This document shows, one piece after another, positions 32,397 to 46,467 of a stretch of 64,000 nucleotides of DNA. Under the pieces are notes generated by a model, which was not told where the DNA came from, searched no databases, and saw nothing but the letters and a program-made list of their open reading frames with translations. Source of the stretch: Liolophura sinensis. Taxonomy: Eukaryota; Mollusca; Polyplacophora; Chitonida; Chitonidae. The translations under genes were made by a program, and so were the position numbers. The stretch spans positions 25,863,897 through 25,927,896 of the forward strand of contig NC_088296.1 of NCBI RefSeq assembly GCF_032854445.1, read 5' to 3'. Within the stretch, counting starts at the first letter, position 1; each line of letters opens with the position of its first letter.

Positions 32397-33239
32397 GTGA
32401 GATTTTCCTATCATTTCTAATATGTTAACGATTGTACGATGGTGCCTTTTTAATTGAGAGCTGTCAGGCCCTAAATGCGGACTACAGGCCAAGTCCAAAC
32501 AATATTTGTACCTGAGTACTGAGTGGAAGAGCCTATACAAGTAGCGGCCACGTCTCGCGACTTAACACCCCCCTCCCTCCTCCCGCCCTAAAGAGACACA
32601 ACATACACTGAGACATACACTCAAACATCTGTATATACGTGAGGCTCCGTACAAATACATGTTCATGTATAGAAATGGTTGTGGTATGAAACTTAAACTC
32701 ACTGATTTGGGCAATATATTTCCTTGGAATTTCAACTTGATTTTTACGTGTATGTCACAACAGAGCGGCAAATTTGTGATAAGGTGGTGTTTGTGTTTGT
32801 CTTGTTATACCATACCTTACCTTAGTATGTTTTACATCCCGAAAGTGTAATTCTGATAAGGCTATTACTGTTACCGTACATACACAAAATACATGAGTGA
32901 CTGACCAGTTGTACATCTATGTCGACAACAAACCGACAACAAGAGAGGAATACCGGGTATAGCAAGTGGGCAACATTCATGAAGGGTTTCGTTTTGCTGA
33001 AAGCGAGTCCAGGAGAGAATGATAGTTCCGATGTAGGCCATCTCCACGTCCGTGTTTGTATGAGAGTTCATAACAGCTTTACAGCACAGTGTACACGTTT
33101 CGTCTTAGTCTACGTCAATAGGATAGGAAGGATAAGATTACACGACAGCCCATATACGGCTTTATAGATGTAACAAGCATCTAATGGCGACAAGGCGGCC
33201 CATTTCGTGGACTCGTGTATTATTTCGTGTATTATTTAT

Positions 33240-33828
33240 TGTTACGGTATTGAAAACAGCAACAGAAAACAGACTCAGTGACTCAATATTACAATGTAAA
33301 CAATGCTTTATATATAAAATGAGACGTACAGTTCTACAGACAGTTCAACAACAACAACATAAAAAAACATACACATCAGTATTACCGGTCTTTAAAAGTT
33401 TCCAGTTCACCTTTGCATCCCAAGGAACGAATTCCAGGAGATCCAACGTAAAGACCATGGGATAAACACACAATTCACAAATTGTCCCCGTCCGGTACTT
33501 CGCTAGGTTAGCGAACGCGAACACAGTACACAGGTTACACAGAGCTGGAACAGTCAAGCCTTTGAATGACGTCACACCCGCAGAGCACAACACAGCAAAA
33601 ATACCTCCCCTCTGCACAGAAAACACGGCTTATATACGTGCCAGGTGGATTCAACTATTTTTAAACACAGAGTTTAACAGCCAATGAACAGCCAGTTAAA
33701 TAAACAGAGCATTGAACAAGGTGCTTTCCATCAGGTCCGCGCTGTACATATATAACAGGGCCTGTTATGCTTTCACAAAGGTCCGCAGACTAACAGTACA
33801 TGAAGACGTTAAATAGTCATACATAACA
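33240..33828 (-). repeat. 3' LTR, unit 3
   Basis: Copy of the 589-bp LTR at 10398-10986. Confidence 0.9.
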
Positions 33829-33942
33829 CCCTCACCCTTCAGGGAAAGAAAGTTTTGCATAAAACTTTCTTTAACATATTCATAATTATGAATAATAATA
33901 ACGTTTACCACAGTCTTTAAAAACAAAGCTGCAGAAAACCAA

Positions 33943-35046
33943 CTAGACAAGTGACAAACAATCAGCAATCACATTATCTTTCCCTTTTATGTGTCTAATC
34001 TCTAGATTAAATTCTTGCAAAAGCAAACTCCACCGTAACAATCTTCGGTTTTTACCTTTTAGTTTGTGCAAGAAGGTCAAGGGATTGTGATCTGTATACA
34101 CAGCAATGGGGTAACTTGACGAAGTCACATATACTTCAAAATGCTGTAATGCTAGAATCAAGGACAGACACTCCTTTTCTATTGTCGAATAATTTCTCTG
34201 GCACTTGTCAAATTTGCGAGAGAAAAAAAATACAGGGTGATCAACGTGATCTGTTTCATTTTCCTGTAACAAAACTGCCCCAGCAGATATATCACTAGCA
34301 TCAACAGCTAGCTTAAATGGTAAATTAAAACCAGGTGCTACAAGTATGGGGCCGCTGCTTAGCATGGCCTTTAATCTATCAAAAGATCTCTGACACTCAA
34401 TGGACCACAAGAACTTAGCACCTTTCTTTAACAGCTGAGTTAATGGCTCACTAACAAATGAAAAGTTCCTACAGAACTTTCGATAATAACCTGCCATGCC
34501 CAAAAAACGCTTTAACGCTCTCTTACAACTTGGCACTGGAAAACAAGAGATAACAACTCCACTAGGATGTACAACATTGAGATCAGTGCTATCTCTGTCT
34601 ACATATGGCTTTAACATGTTAATGTGACAAAGTTGTCTAGATTTGCGCCGACCAGGAGTGAAAATAATATAATTAAGATCACTTAGCCTCTTGTCTACTA
34701 CATAAGGTCCAAAATAACGAGCTTCAAGTGGCTTACCACTAACTGGAAGTAAGGCCAATACCTTCTGACCAACTTCAAATCTGCGTCTTACTGTCTCTTT
34801 GTCATACTTAGTTTTCATACTCTTCTGAGAAGCTGTAAGATTCTCTCTGGCTAACTCACATACTCTGTTGAGCTTAGTACGAAATCTTGACACATACTGT
34901 AATAGGTTAACATTGTCACTATCACCAGACACAAACTTTTCCTTGAACAACTGTAGTGGACCACGCACGGTATGGCCAAACACAAGCTCAAATGGACTAA
35001 ATCTAAGTGACTCTTGTACAGACTCTCTTACAGCAAACATTAACAA
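33943..35046 (-). pseudogene. defective IN C-terminus/RT thumb/RNase H, unit 3
   Basis: Protein identical to the unit 1 frame at 11101-12204. Confidence 0.85.
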
Positions 35047-37478
35047 AGGTACACCCCTTGACTTTGTGGGTGATAAGCTGAGGATTTATACTGGCTAATA
35101 CCTAGCTCATGCATAACTTGTTGGAACACACCAGACATGAAATTTGAACCCTGGTCTGACTGTACTGACTTAGGCAGACCAAACATGGTGAAGAACTTAA
35201 CTAAAGCCTTAATTACAGTCTTGGCAGTAATATGCCTTAATGAAATTGCCTCAGGGAAACGAGTTGAAGTACACATTATAGCTAACATATACTGATTTCC
35301 AGACTTTGTCTTAGGTAGCGGACCAACACAATCTATTAAGATTCTACTGAATGGCTCACCAATTGCAGGAATAGGCCTCAAGGCTGCCTTGGGGATTGTC
35401 TGGTTAGGTTTCCCCACTAACTGACATGCATGACAAGACCTGCAAAATTCAGTAACATCTTTTCTTATTCCTGGCCAATAAAAATGACTGAAAATCTTAT
35501 GATAGGTCTTATTAACACCTAAATGACCTGCTAACGGCGTTTCATGCGCTATGGTCAGTATGTCTTTACGATAAGACTTGGGCACAACTACCTGATGCTT
35601 AACTGCCCATTCATCCTCCAACGAAACATCGGGAGGCCTCCACTGCTGCATCAATATGCCAGACTTGACATAGTAGTAGCATGGGTCAGGTAAAGATTCA
35701 CCATCTTTAGCTGCATCATTAAACAAGCAAGAAATACTTGGATCACTGTGTTGTTCAGCAATCAACTCAGTCCTACAAAATCGCTGATCACCACTAACAG
35801 AATTAGTATCTACTTCCTGCTGGCTGTCTAATTTGGAAGAATCTCCATCCAACATGTTGCTGAGAAAAGTCTCGCTCAAATCAACAGTACTACCCTGGTC
35901 AGTACTGACTTTTCTAGACATAGCTCTTGTAACAACACAGGACGGATATAAACCCGCTATCTCGCTTTCAACTGGCTCTGTGACTGAATTCAGAGAAGAA
36001 GGCTTATCAACCATTAAGGGATCAACAGTAACTTTATCATGTGCTAAGTCATTTCCCAATAACAAATGAATACCCTCAAAAGGTAATGAAGACTTAATGC
36101 CTACCCTGACAGGTCCAGATATCAAATCTGATGACAAATAAATATCATGAAGGGGAACACTGACAAAGTCACTAGACTCTACACCTCTAATAAGGGCACG
36201 AACCCCAGAGTATGACTCTTCAGAAAAGGACAGAGTATTCATCAACAACAGAGATTGAGATGCCCCAGTATCCCTTAATATCTTTATAGGGGTAGCACAA
36301 GACATGTCGCTTCTAAGCGACATTGAACCAGAATTGATAAACGGAGCGAAGCTATCCATAGAGCATTTGGGAATCTTATCCAATCCCGTATCAGCTAACT
36401 CAGATCTGCTTTTAACTGCTGATGTAACTTCCGGCAATGTTTTGTGCATTGCAACACAAAGACCTGTGGGCTTAGACTCATTCTGGGCTTCCCGTATCCT
36501 TTTCAACTTGTAACATTCACTCATCACGTGACCTACCCGCTTGCAAAAATTACAAGTGACCCTATTTCGAGGACTACCATTCCAATCTGAACTACGTGGA
36601 CCATGAGCTGTAGAACCATTGGAGCCTGGTGTAGAACTCTTCTGTGTAGAGCTACCTCTACCTGTTGCATGTGACTGGGTATTTCTACGTATAAATGAAT
36701 TAAATGGCTTACCCGTGTATGTAACCTTATGTGTCAAGGAATAATCATCAGCTAAACTGGCTGCCTCTTCAAGTGTACTCGCCTTCTGCTCATCAACGAA
36801 CACCTTTACATCATTATGAATACAACGCTTGAACTCTTCTACCAGCACAAGCTGACGCAAACTTTCAAAATCCTTGCCTATTTTCTTGGCTGTACACCAG
36901 CGATCAAACAACTGCTCCTTAGCTCGACCAAACTCAACGTATGTCTGATCTCTACCTTTTTCACAGTTACGAAACTTCTGGCGGTAAGCTTCAGGCACCA
37001 ATTCATAACCCTTCAAAATTACCTCTTTCACATAGTCATAATTGGAAGCATTCTCTACACTTAACTGAGTGTAAATTTCCCTGGCCTTTCCAATTAGCAC
37101 ACTCTGTAATAACATAGTCCAGAACTCTTTAGGCCACTTCAAACTATTTGCAATTTTCTCAAAATGCAGAAAATATTTATCCACCTCTTTTTCCTTAAAG
37201 GATGGAACTAACCGAATGTATTTGGTCACATCAAATCCTGAACCCTGTCTACCGGAAGGACCCGGTTTCTCACCTCTCTCTACCTCTAACTTTTTCATTT
37301 CGAACTCCAATTCTCTTTCCCTCTCTCTTTCTCGCCTCTCTCTCTCCTCTCTCTGCACTTTCCTCTCTCTTTCCTCTCTCTGCATTTTCAACTTTTCTAA
37401 CTGTATCTCATGTTCCCTCTCTTTCTCTTTTTCCTCATATTCCCTCTCTTTCTCTCTTTCCTCTTTCTCCAATCTCAA
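35040..37478 (-). CDS. Gag-protease-integrase polyprotein, unit 3
   Basis: As 12198-14636 with one change, Ser to Pro at residue 294 (AHGPRSS), in the linker before the CCHC knuckle. Confidence 0.85.
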   Translation of the reverse strand: MRLEKEEREKEREYEEKEKEREHEIQLEKLKMQREERERKVQREERERRERERERELEFEMKKLEVERGEKPGPSGRQGSGFDVTKYIRLVPSFKEKEVDKYFLHFEKIANSLKWPKEFWTMLLQSVLIGKAREIYTQLSVENASNYDYVKEVILKGYELVPEAYRQKFRNCEKGRDQTYVEFGRAKEQLFDRWCTAKKIGKDFESLRQLVLVEEFKRCIHNDVKVFVDEQKASTLEEAASLADDYSLTHKVTYTGKPFNSFIRRNTQSHATGRGSSTQKSSTPGSNGSTAHGPRSSDWNGSPRNRVTCNFCKRVGHVMSECYKLKRIREAQNESKPTGLCVAMHKTLPEVTSAVKSRSELADTGLDKIPKCSMDSFAPFINSGSMSLRSDMSCATPIKILRDTGASQSLLLMNTLSFSEESYSGVRALIRGVESSDFVSVPLHDIYLSSDLISGPVRVGIKSSLPFEGIHLLLGNDLAHDKVTVDPLMVDKPSSLNSVTEPVESEIAGLYPSCVVTRAMSRKVSTDQGSTVDLSETFLSNMLDGDSSKLDSQQEVDTNSVSGDQRFCRTELIAEQHSDPSISCLFNDAAKDGESLPDPCYYYVKSGILMQQWRPPDVSLEDEWAVKHQVVVPKSYRKDILTIAHETPLAGHLGVNKTYHKIFSHFYWPGIRKDVTEFCRSCHACQLVGKPNQTIPKAALRPIPAIGEPFSRILIDCVGPLPKTKSGNQYMLAIMCTSTRFPEAISLRHITAKTVIKALVKFFTMFGLPKSVQSDQGSNFMSGVFQQVMHELGISQYKSSAYHPQSQGVYLC

Positions 37479-38776
37479 CTTTAACTCAAACTGCTTAAAC
37501 TTAAGCTCGGCATCAGACTGACCCTCGGAAGAAATCTTGGAAGACTGGAGGGATAATATATGAAAGATTTAGTTGTTACAGCAACTAATGAAATGGTGGG
37601 CTTCCAAAATCAGTTTCAATTAACATTTTATTTATCCTGTAAGATATTTGACTGACTGACTGATTATTGTTTCATGCCATACTTATGAGTATTTCACTCA
37701 TATGACGGTGGGTCAGTATTGTCAGGTGGGTGGAGGTAACCCCGGAAGGAACCAGGGTAAACCACTGATCACTGGCAAGTCACTGACAACTACCCCACTT
37801 GTCTTACAGCAGCCCCATTTGCACAGTTCTACAAGCGTGGTCATCCACCACGCCACCCAGCCCCATGAAATTAAGCACTAGAATGCCTTCAGTGGAATGA
37901 GAAAATTCCCTGCCGTGGTGACCCCGGAATTATAGTCAGATGTCATATCTATCGAATCGGGTACAGCAGCAAGCCTTGCAATTAAGGATCCCATTTGACT
38001 AAGAGGATTACAAAGCTTACTAATATACAATATTTTAGGCCACTTATCCTGATGTTAGATGTAAAACTACCCTTTTGACGCAACGAAAGCATTTCCGGCA
38101 ATGCAAGTTTTCCGTCGGACGGGGATCACAGACCCCCGGACGCGCAGCTCACTTGGCTGGGACGCTCTTTCCCCATACCTTCACCATTTGACAAGGAATT
38201 AACTAGTGTCACTGGTTAAGATAGTAAACTAAGAGGACAGTATTTAAGATTCCACTAGAAACTTACATAGAAACGAGTAGAGGAGGTGAGTTTGATCGTC
38301 CTGAGTTGAAAGGACGTGGGAGATTGAAATCTGTACCATTTTTTTTTTAAGGCAGAGATGGACTCTGTGTTACAATGAATGCTAGAATTTTAAGTTATAG
38401 CACACTGAGTCAATCTATAAGGGCTACCATTTGAGATACCTGGAAAGTCAAACAAAATAAAAAAAGACACCAATGTATAAGTATAAATAACAAAACCATT
38501 CAGCCACGACCGCTGTGCTGCAGGAACCTGTTACACATTCAGTACAAGCTGTCTGTGTGTTCACTCAAAGGTATGGATGTCAGATGTGAGGGACATAGAA
38601 GCTAGCGGTAGTACACTAGTTTAACATGTGTTTACTATATGTAGCATTAGAAACACAGACTTAGTTACTGACTCTTATTTTTGACAGCGATGAGTTCGCT
38701 AGCACGCATGACTCATCCTTCCATTCGACCTCATCTCCCAAACATGCAAACATGGCAACACTTTTTTTTTCTTTAC

Positions 38777-39108
38777 CCAACAGAATTGTCCAGTCCTTCC
38801 TCAATTTTGGCCACCCGTCCCCTGCTGTTGTTGTCATTCTGGCTACTGGGGGTGGTGGGCTGCGATACTGGAGCCACACTTCGCCATAGCATGGACTTGG
38901 AGCTGTCAAAATTCGTCACTCCCATGGCTTTAACCAGATTGCTGCCCGCGTTACGGAGCGGGATTTCCCCAGTCTTGGAATCCCCATGTTCACGGCAAGA
39001 TCCGCTCTTCAGATCGAACTCCGCACGACTCAGCGGTGATAAATCCGCTACGTTGTTGTTGTTTATGTTATCCTGGGCATCTTTAGCAGTCAATAACACT
39101 TGACTCAT
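38777..39108 (-). CDS. putative first coding exon, unit 3
   Basis: Identical copy of the exon at 15935-16266, including start and donor. Confidence 0.4.
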
Positions 39109-40198
39109 GCTAAAATACCCCCCAAACAATCAATTTCTTGCGTCAAAACAAAGCACATGTTTGGCGATGTTCGGAAATGTCAGGGTGACTTTACTCCGCA
39201 TGTCAGAAATACCGTATAGTGGGACGCTACCGGTCACGACATCATGTTTTCATTACTCTTATATACTAATGCATGTTCTATCTAATTGGAACGACCTTTG
39301 TTTTGCAGCTCTTCATAACCTTAATCACTACAATATCTTAAGTATGAACAGTTACTGCTTGGTAAAAATGAAGAGATTAGTTGCAGGTGCTTGTTTACGA
39401 CAATGACCTGGTTTACGGTAGCATAACAACAAACACGCTTAACTTAATATTGGGAGGTCTATGAAATATTTCAGTCAGACATATAGGCCAGGGTCCAATA
39501 GCTGAGCATGTTTATGTTTGACTTAGTACCTTTGTCCCAATTTTACATAGCACAACGAGCAGACGGTCAAATTAATCAGTAAAACATATGAAATGTATGA
39601 CCATATCGAGACTGGGCAAGGGCCTCCTGATGTCGGATATCAACAAATTTCAAGTTGTTTTCGTCCACTTCTTAGTCAGATTACATGTACATGTATTCCT
39701 ACGGCAGCCTGTATTAAATACATGTCTAGCCCAACGATAAAAAGGTTAAAACAATCGCTATCCAACAGTGAATATGACTTTGCTGGCTAAGCTATTGAAG
39801 TGTACGATGAACGAAAACTCAAGTGAAGTGATAACAACATCATGCATAGGCTGTATTTAAACCATTCATGTGTTTCTGCTCTTTTGAGACTTTTCAAAAT
39901 GGTGCAGTTAATAGCCACAAAGTGCATATATATAGACGTGTACAGTTAAGCACTTCGTAGTTGTTGCCTGGTAAATGTAAATAGAGACATAATCTGACAG
40001 CGGTTAGACAGGTAGGCTAGGCCTATAGGCCTACAATTAGGCCTACAGGTTAATCAAACAAAACAAAGGGCCTAGTAGGCTAACACCCTCACAATGAAAC
40101 AAAGCTGTTTTATACACGTTTTGTATTATCCTCCGAAAATAATTTAAAAAGGTTAATACTGAAAATGTATTCATAACATTTTGCTTAGGCCTATAGGC

Positions 40199-40729
40199 CT
40201 ATACCCAAATGTGTTTACTGACTTTAAGATGTCGAAAAGAATCAGCGTTAATTTGTTGTGGATGAACCCTGGTTCTGTGGCGCAGAGTATCTCCAGTTTC
40301 TCCTAGATAACGTTTCTGACATCCATTACAGACTAGGACGTACATCAAATTCTTAGAGTTACAATTCATACCTGCATATATTAATATATGATAAATGGCT
40401 TTTCAGCATTTGTTAACTGAAATTTGGACTCAACTGTTACATGATTATGGCCTACAACATTTACATTGTTTATCATGGCATTTGCTGACAGAGAACGTCT
40501 CCATATAGTTCAAACCGAATTTGGCCCTGGTAAATAGTTGTGTCAAGTTCTCAGCTTGTGTGTTTGCTTTTACAAATTTTGTTTCCTGAAATGCAGGACG
40601 AAGTCGTTCATTGGACTGTAAGAGAATTTGGTGGGTTTGAATGGCAGCATATACGTTGTCATTGTTCGGGTTAAAGTGGATCCCCAGTGCTGGGACTTCC
40701 AAATTACTGATTGGTAGTTTGATGTCCAT
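40199..40729 (-). pseudogene. Penelope-like relic, unit 3
   Basis: Copy of 17357-17887 with the same frame breaks. Confidence 0.65.
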
Positions 40730-42465
40730 TCCGATTGTTTAAAATGTCGAAAACGGAAGGAAAACGGCAGAGTTTGGTCACCAAACATCAGAAAATCTAC
40801 CTGGTTTCGATTGAACCAATGTTGACCTTGTGACGTCACAGCTGTACATTTACAGCAAGCAGTTGTGGCTGTAGGCTACAACACAGACAGCGGGAAACAA
40901 TCGCTAATCTTTTACAGTTATTTTCGACATTAATACATGCCCAACTGTGACTTGTGACCGCAGTAACACAACGCAGGATACGGTAAATTTACATGCATGG
41001 CCTAAAACTGGCACAGATTTAGAAAATATCGGCCAGATAGTAGTCGTGTATGACTTGCTAATTCAGCCATGCGTGGCTTATGGCGAGCTTTATATTTTCC
41101 CCACAAGAAGCCAAACGAAAGAGATGTCCTAATTTTCACTTCCAGAATGCAGAAGTTGTTTAGCTACTTGCTTGTTTGAAACAGTAGCTTGTGACACGAA
41201 GTGTATGGAGCCGCTAGCCTTTGCTCTACAACGGTCAAGCGCTAGGCTGCATAACGGTCCCCTTCCTCAGTTCACTCCTCGCCTAGGCCTACAGACCGCT
41301 GCGCCTTTCACACACCGCAGCATGGCGTATACTTTGAAGTCCATAACGGGGACCCAGACCAAATCTAAACTGGTATTCTATGTTTTATACTAATCGCTAT
41401 TTCCATTCAATATAATTTAAACCTGATAGATCTATTTTTGCCGGTGATACTTTTTTAAAACATTAAAGATTGGCTCCACTGTTACTTTCACGTGTGTTGA
41501 GTGACAGACTGTTGTTGCTCCAACTCACAATCCGCTGGCGGGACTGAATGGATCCTCGTAATTATAGATCAAGTCAGACGATGTCTTCTGGAATAGCACA
41601 CAGTGGGTAGGCCTAATATGCATGGATCATAAACCTACAAACCTTCGGGTTTCGAGTAGCCACGAGAAAGCATCTTCCTTTGTGTACTCATACATCAGCG
41701 TGAAGCCTAATGTATCAGCTTCCGAACAAGTGTCGTTTGGTTGAGACTGGATCATTTTTCCATGTTTCATGTCCAGTTATGTCTTCCAATTCATTGAAGA
41801 TGTGTCTTGTTATATATACTAGGTGTCAGCAACGTGCGGATGGTCGTGAGTTTCCCCCGGGCTCTGCCAGGTTTTCTCCCACCATAATGCTGACCGCCGT
41901 CGTATAAGTGAAATATTCTTGAGTACAACGTATAACACTAATTAAATAAATAAATAAAATAAATATATATTAGGTATAAACAGCGTTCGGACGATTTTGC
42001 CACCTATTGAACTAATCATAATATATTTAATATATAATATAGTCAACATAGTATATTTAATGCAGTTTGCACACTAACATAGTTTTAGGGAATATTTAGT
42101 GTGAAAATAAAGTCGTTGGGGTTCTCCTTTAAATGAAGATTTATATGCTAAAGGATGAGAGTCAGGTGCACGCGCTAAGGGTGCTCTTAAAAGGTGTAGA
42201 TCAATAGAGCGAGCCAAGATATATCCTCCATCAATAAGTTTCACAGCGTACTCAGTAGAAAAGTTCCTTTAGCCTTATATCATGTAGTCCAAAACAACGG
42301 TACATATCCGTCTTGCTAAATTGTACGGTTTTACTGTGCCCTGGTGACATGATTTGAAAGATGAATACTGTTTGGTATCTGTTGGTTTCTAGTATATGTC
42401 AGTTATTATTTTATAATCTTTTCTTTTTAGTAGGATGTCAAGAAAGGGCAGTTCATGTTCACTGG

Positions 42466-42613
42466 TTTCCACGGTAAATTGTTTAGGCCTATTGTCATCA
42501 AGTTTCCACGGTAAATTGTTTAGGCCTATTGTCATCAAGTTTCCACGGTAAATTGTTTAGGCCTATTGTCATCAAGTTTCCACGGTAAATTGTTTAGGCC
42601 TATTGTCATCAAG
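42466..42613. repeat. 37-bp minisatellite, unit 3
   Basis: Four copies, as at 19624-19771. Confidence 0.95.
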
Positions 42614-42831
42614 ATCATTTAACATTTGATGAAAGGATTTTACATCTTCAAGTTTAATGTTTCAAATGATGAAACAGTCATACCGCTTAAATGACTGTTT
42701 CACAGAATTTGAAGCTTCAAGGCTGAAGGTTTGTTAACAATTTTTATATAATATGGTGTTTAAATAGCCAACCTAGTGTGGCATAGGTATGGGAAACTTG
42801 GTTCCCACAGCAGTTCCCAATGTTTGGATAT

Positions 42832-43106
42832 TATTATTATTATTATTATGTGATTGGTGTTTTACACCGTACTCAAGAATATTTCACTTATACGACGATG
42901 GCCTGCATTATGGTCGGAGGAAACCGGACAGAGCCCGAGGGAAACCCACGACCATCCGCAGGTTGCTGTCAGACCTTCCCACTTTTTATATCCGGAGAGG
43001 AAGCCAGCATGAGCTGGACTTGAACTCACAGCGACCGCATTGGTGAGAGGCTTCTGGGTCATTACGCTGCGGTAGCGCGCTAACCGACTGAGCCACGGAG
43101 GCCCCT
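42832..43106 (-). mobile_element. full-length SINE, unit 4
   Basis: Unit 4 copy of the SINE at 8569-8843, with the same target duplication. Confidence 0.85.
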
Positions 43107-43677
43107 ATGTTTGGATATAGTTTTGTTTCCAAACTGAAAAGCATTGTTTTGTAAAATAAGTCTAACACAGGCAAAAGTAAAGTCAGAAGAGAAGCGTTCA
43201 CTGTTTGGGTTTGGGTAGTGTGATAAGCCATGAGATCATTATCAGTTCATCAATATATGCTGAATACGGTTATCACTTCATCACTATGATCAGTGCGGTA
43301 ATTGGATATCACTATGCTGAATGCGGTCATCGGATCATCATTATGCTGAATACGGTAATCAGTTTATCACTGTGCTGAATGCGGTATTTGGATCATCAAT
43401 ACGCTGAAAGTGGCAATCGAAAAATCGTATAAGAGTGTAATTAATCGTCGATCACAAACTTCAACGTAAGCTCTTCGATGAACACCATGTTTGGTCAAAT
43501 TTCGCAATTGTGCTGAAATGCAAGGGGCGTAACTGTGAATGATCTTGGGGGCGGCGACAGATGCGAGAGAGTCCGGTTGTCATACCTCGCCCTACAGAGC
43601 CAGATCAGACAATCACTCATCACAACAAAACGCAAAAACGTCGCAAACATTCTCCGCCACTGTACTTTCACTTCCGT

Positions 43678-43817
43678 ATGTACAAGACGGCGACATTTTT
43701 ATCTGCACACAGTGAAATACAACGCAGTTTGCGAAGGGCTGTGTTAGACGGCGATGTTACAACCGTTCGGGAACTTAGAAAGAAGAAAGAGGCGCTGATG
43801 TTAACGCATGTTATGAG
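43678..43817 (+). pseudogene. ankyrin-type first exon, unit 4
   Basis: Copy of 9415-9554 with the same frameshift and donor. Confidence 0.5.
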
Positions 43818-44660
43818 GTGAGATTTTCCTATCATTTCTAATATGTTAACGATTGTACGATGGTGCCTTTTTAATTGAGAGCTGTCAGGCCCTAAATGCG
43901 GACTACAGGCCAAGTCCAAACAATATTTGTACCTGAGTACTGAGTGGAAGAGCCTATACAAGTAGCGGCCACGTCTCGCGACTTAACACCCCCCTCCCTC
44001 CTCCCGCCCTAAAGAGACACAACATACACTGAGACATACACTCAAACATCTGTATATACGTGAGGCTCCGTACAAATACATGTTCATGTATAGAAATGGT
44101 TGTGGTATGAAACTTAAACTCACTGATTTGGGCAATATATTTCCTTGGAATTTCAACTTGATTTTTACGTGTATGTCACAACAGAGCGGCAAATTTGTGA
44201 TAAGGTGGTGTTTGTGTTTGTCTTGTTATACCATACCTTACCTTAGTATGTTTTACATCCCGAAAGTGTAATTCTGATAAGGCTATTACTGTTACCGTAC
44301 ATACACAAAATACATGAGTGACTGACCAGTTGTACATCTATGTCGACAACAAACCGACAACAAGAGAGGAATACCGGGTATAGCAAGTGGGCAACATTCA
44401 TGAAGGGTTTCGTTTTGCTGAAAGCGAGTCCAGGAGAGAATGATAGTTCCGATGTAGGCCATCTCCACGTCCGTGTTTGTATGAGAGTTCATAACAGCTT
44501 TACAGCACAGTGTACACGTTTCGTCTTAGTCTACGTCAATAGGATAGGAAGGATAAGATTACACGACAGCCCATATACGGCTTTATAGATGTAACAAGCA
44601 TCTAATGGCGACAAGGCGGCCCATTTCGTGGACTCGTGTATTATTTCGTGTATTATTTAT

Positions 44661-45249
44661 TGTTACGGTATTGAAAACAGCAACAGAAAACAGACTCAGT
44701 GACTCAATATTACAATGTAAACAATGCTTTATATATAAAATGAGACGTACAGTTCTACAGACAGTTCAACAACAACAACATAAAAAAACATACACATCAG
44801 TATTACCGGTCTTTAAAAGTTTCCAGTTCACCTTTGCATCCCAAGGAACGAATTCCAGGAGATCCAACGTAAAGACCATGGGATAAACACACAATTCACA
44901 AATTGTCCCCGTCCGGTACTTCGCTAGGTTAGCGAACGCGAACACAGTACACAGGTTACACAGAGCTGGAACAGTCAAGCCTTTGAATGACGTCACACCC
45001 GCAGAGCACAACACAGCAAAAATACCTCCCCTCTGCACAGAAAACACGGCTTATATACGTGCCAGGTGGATTCAACTATTTTTAAACACAGAGTTTAACA
45101 GCCAATGAACAGCCAGTTAAATAAACAGAGCATTGAACAAGGTGCTTTCCATCAGGTCCGCGCTGTACATATATAACAGGGCCTGTTATGCTTTCACAAA
45201 GGTCCGCAGACTAACAGTACATGAAGACGTTAAATAGTCATACATAACA
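44661..45249 (-). repeat. 3' LTR, unit 4
   Basis: Copy of the 589-bp LTR at 10398-10986. Confidence 0.9.
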
Positions 45250-45363
45250 CCCTCACCCTTCAGGGAAAGAAAGTTTTGCATAAAACTTTCTTTAACATAT
45301 TCATAATTATGAATAATAATAACGTTTACCACAGTCTTTAAAAACAAAGCTGCAGAAAACCAA

Positions 45364-46467
45364 CTAGACAAGTGACAAACAATCAGCAATCACATTATCT
45401 TTCCCTTTTATGTGTCTAATCTCTAGATTAAATTCTTGCAAAAGCAAACTCCACCGTAACAATCTTCGGTTTTTACCTTTTAGTTTGTGCAAGAAGGTCA
45501 AGGGATTGTGATCTGTATACACAGCAATGGGGTAACTTGACGAAGTCACATATACTTCAAAATGCTGTAATGCTAGAATCAAGGACAGACACTCCTTTTC
45601 TATTGTCGAATAATTTCTCTGGCACTTGTCAAATTTGCGAGAGAAAAAAAATACAGGGTGATCAACGTGATCTGTTTCATTTTCCTGTAACAAAACTGCC
45701 CCAGCAGATATATCACTAGCATCAACAGCTAGCTTAAATGGTAAATTAAAACCAGGTGCTACAAGTATGGGGCCGCTGCTTAGCATGGCCTTTAATCTAT
45801 CAAAAGATCTCTGACACTCAATGGACCACAAGAACTTAGCACCTTTCTTTAACAGCTGAGTTAATGGCTCACTAACAAATGAAAAGTTCCTACAGAACTT
45901 TCGATAATAACCTGCCATGCCCAAAAAACGCTTTAACGCTCTCTTACAACTTGGCACTGGAAAACAAGAGATAACAACTCCACTAGGATGTACAACATTG
46001 AGATCAGTGCTATCTCTGTCTACATATGGCTTTAACATGTTAATGTGACAAAGTTGTCTAGATTTGCGCCGACCAGGAGTGAAAATAATATAATTAAGAT
46101 CACTTAGCCTCTTGTCTACTACATAAGGTCCAAAATAACGAGCTTCAAGTGGCTTACCACTAACTGGAAGTAAGGCCAATACCTTCTGACCAACTTCAAA
46201 TCTGCGTCTTACTGTCTCTTTGTCATACTTAGTTTTCATACTCTTCTGAGAAGCTGTAAGATTCTCTCTGGCTAACTCACATACTCTGTTGAGCTTAGTA
46301 CGAAATCTTGACACATACTGTAATAGGTTAACATTGTCACTATCACCAGACACAAACTTTTCCTTGAACAACTGTAGTGGACCACGCACGGTATGGCCAA
46401 ACACAAGCTCAAATGGACTAAATCTAAGTGACTCTTGTACAGACTCTCTTACAGCAAACATTAACAA
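45364..46467 (-). pseudogene. defective IN C-terminus/RT thumb/RNase H, unit 4
   Basis: Protein identical to the unit 1 frame at 11101-12204. Confidence 0.85.

Larger units (their letters stand above)
33240..37527 (-). mobile_element. Gmr1-like element, 5'-truncated, unit 3
   Basis: Copy of 10398-14685, truncated at the same gag position. Confidence 0.85.
31209..42629. repeat. macrosatellite unit 3
   Basis: 11421 bp. The difference located is A to G at 36599, a Ser to Pro change in the Gag frame (minus strand). Confidence 0.9.
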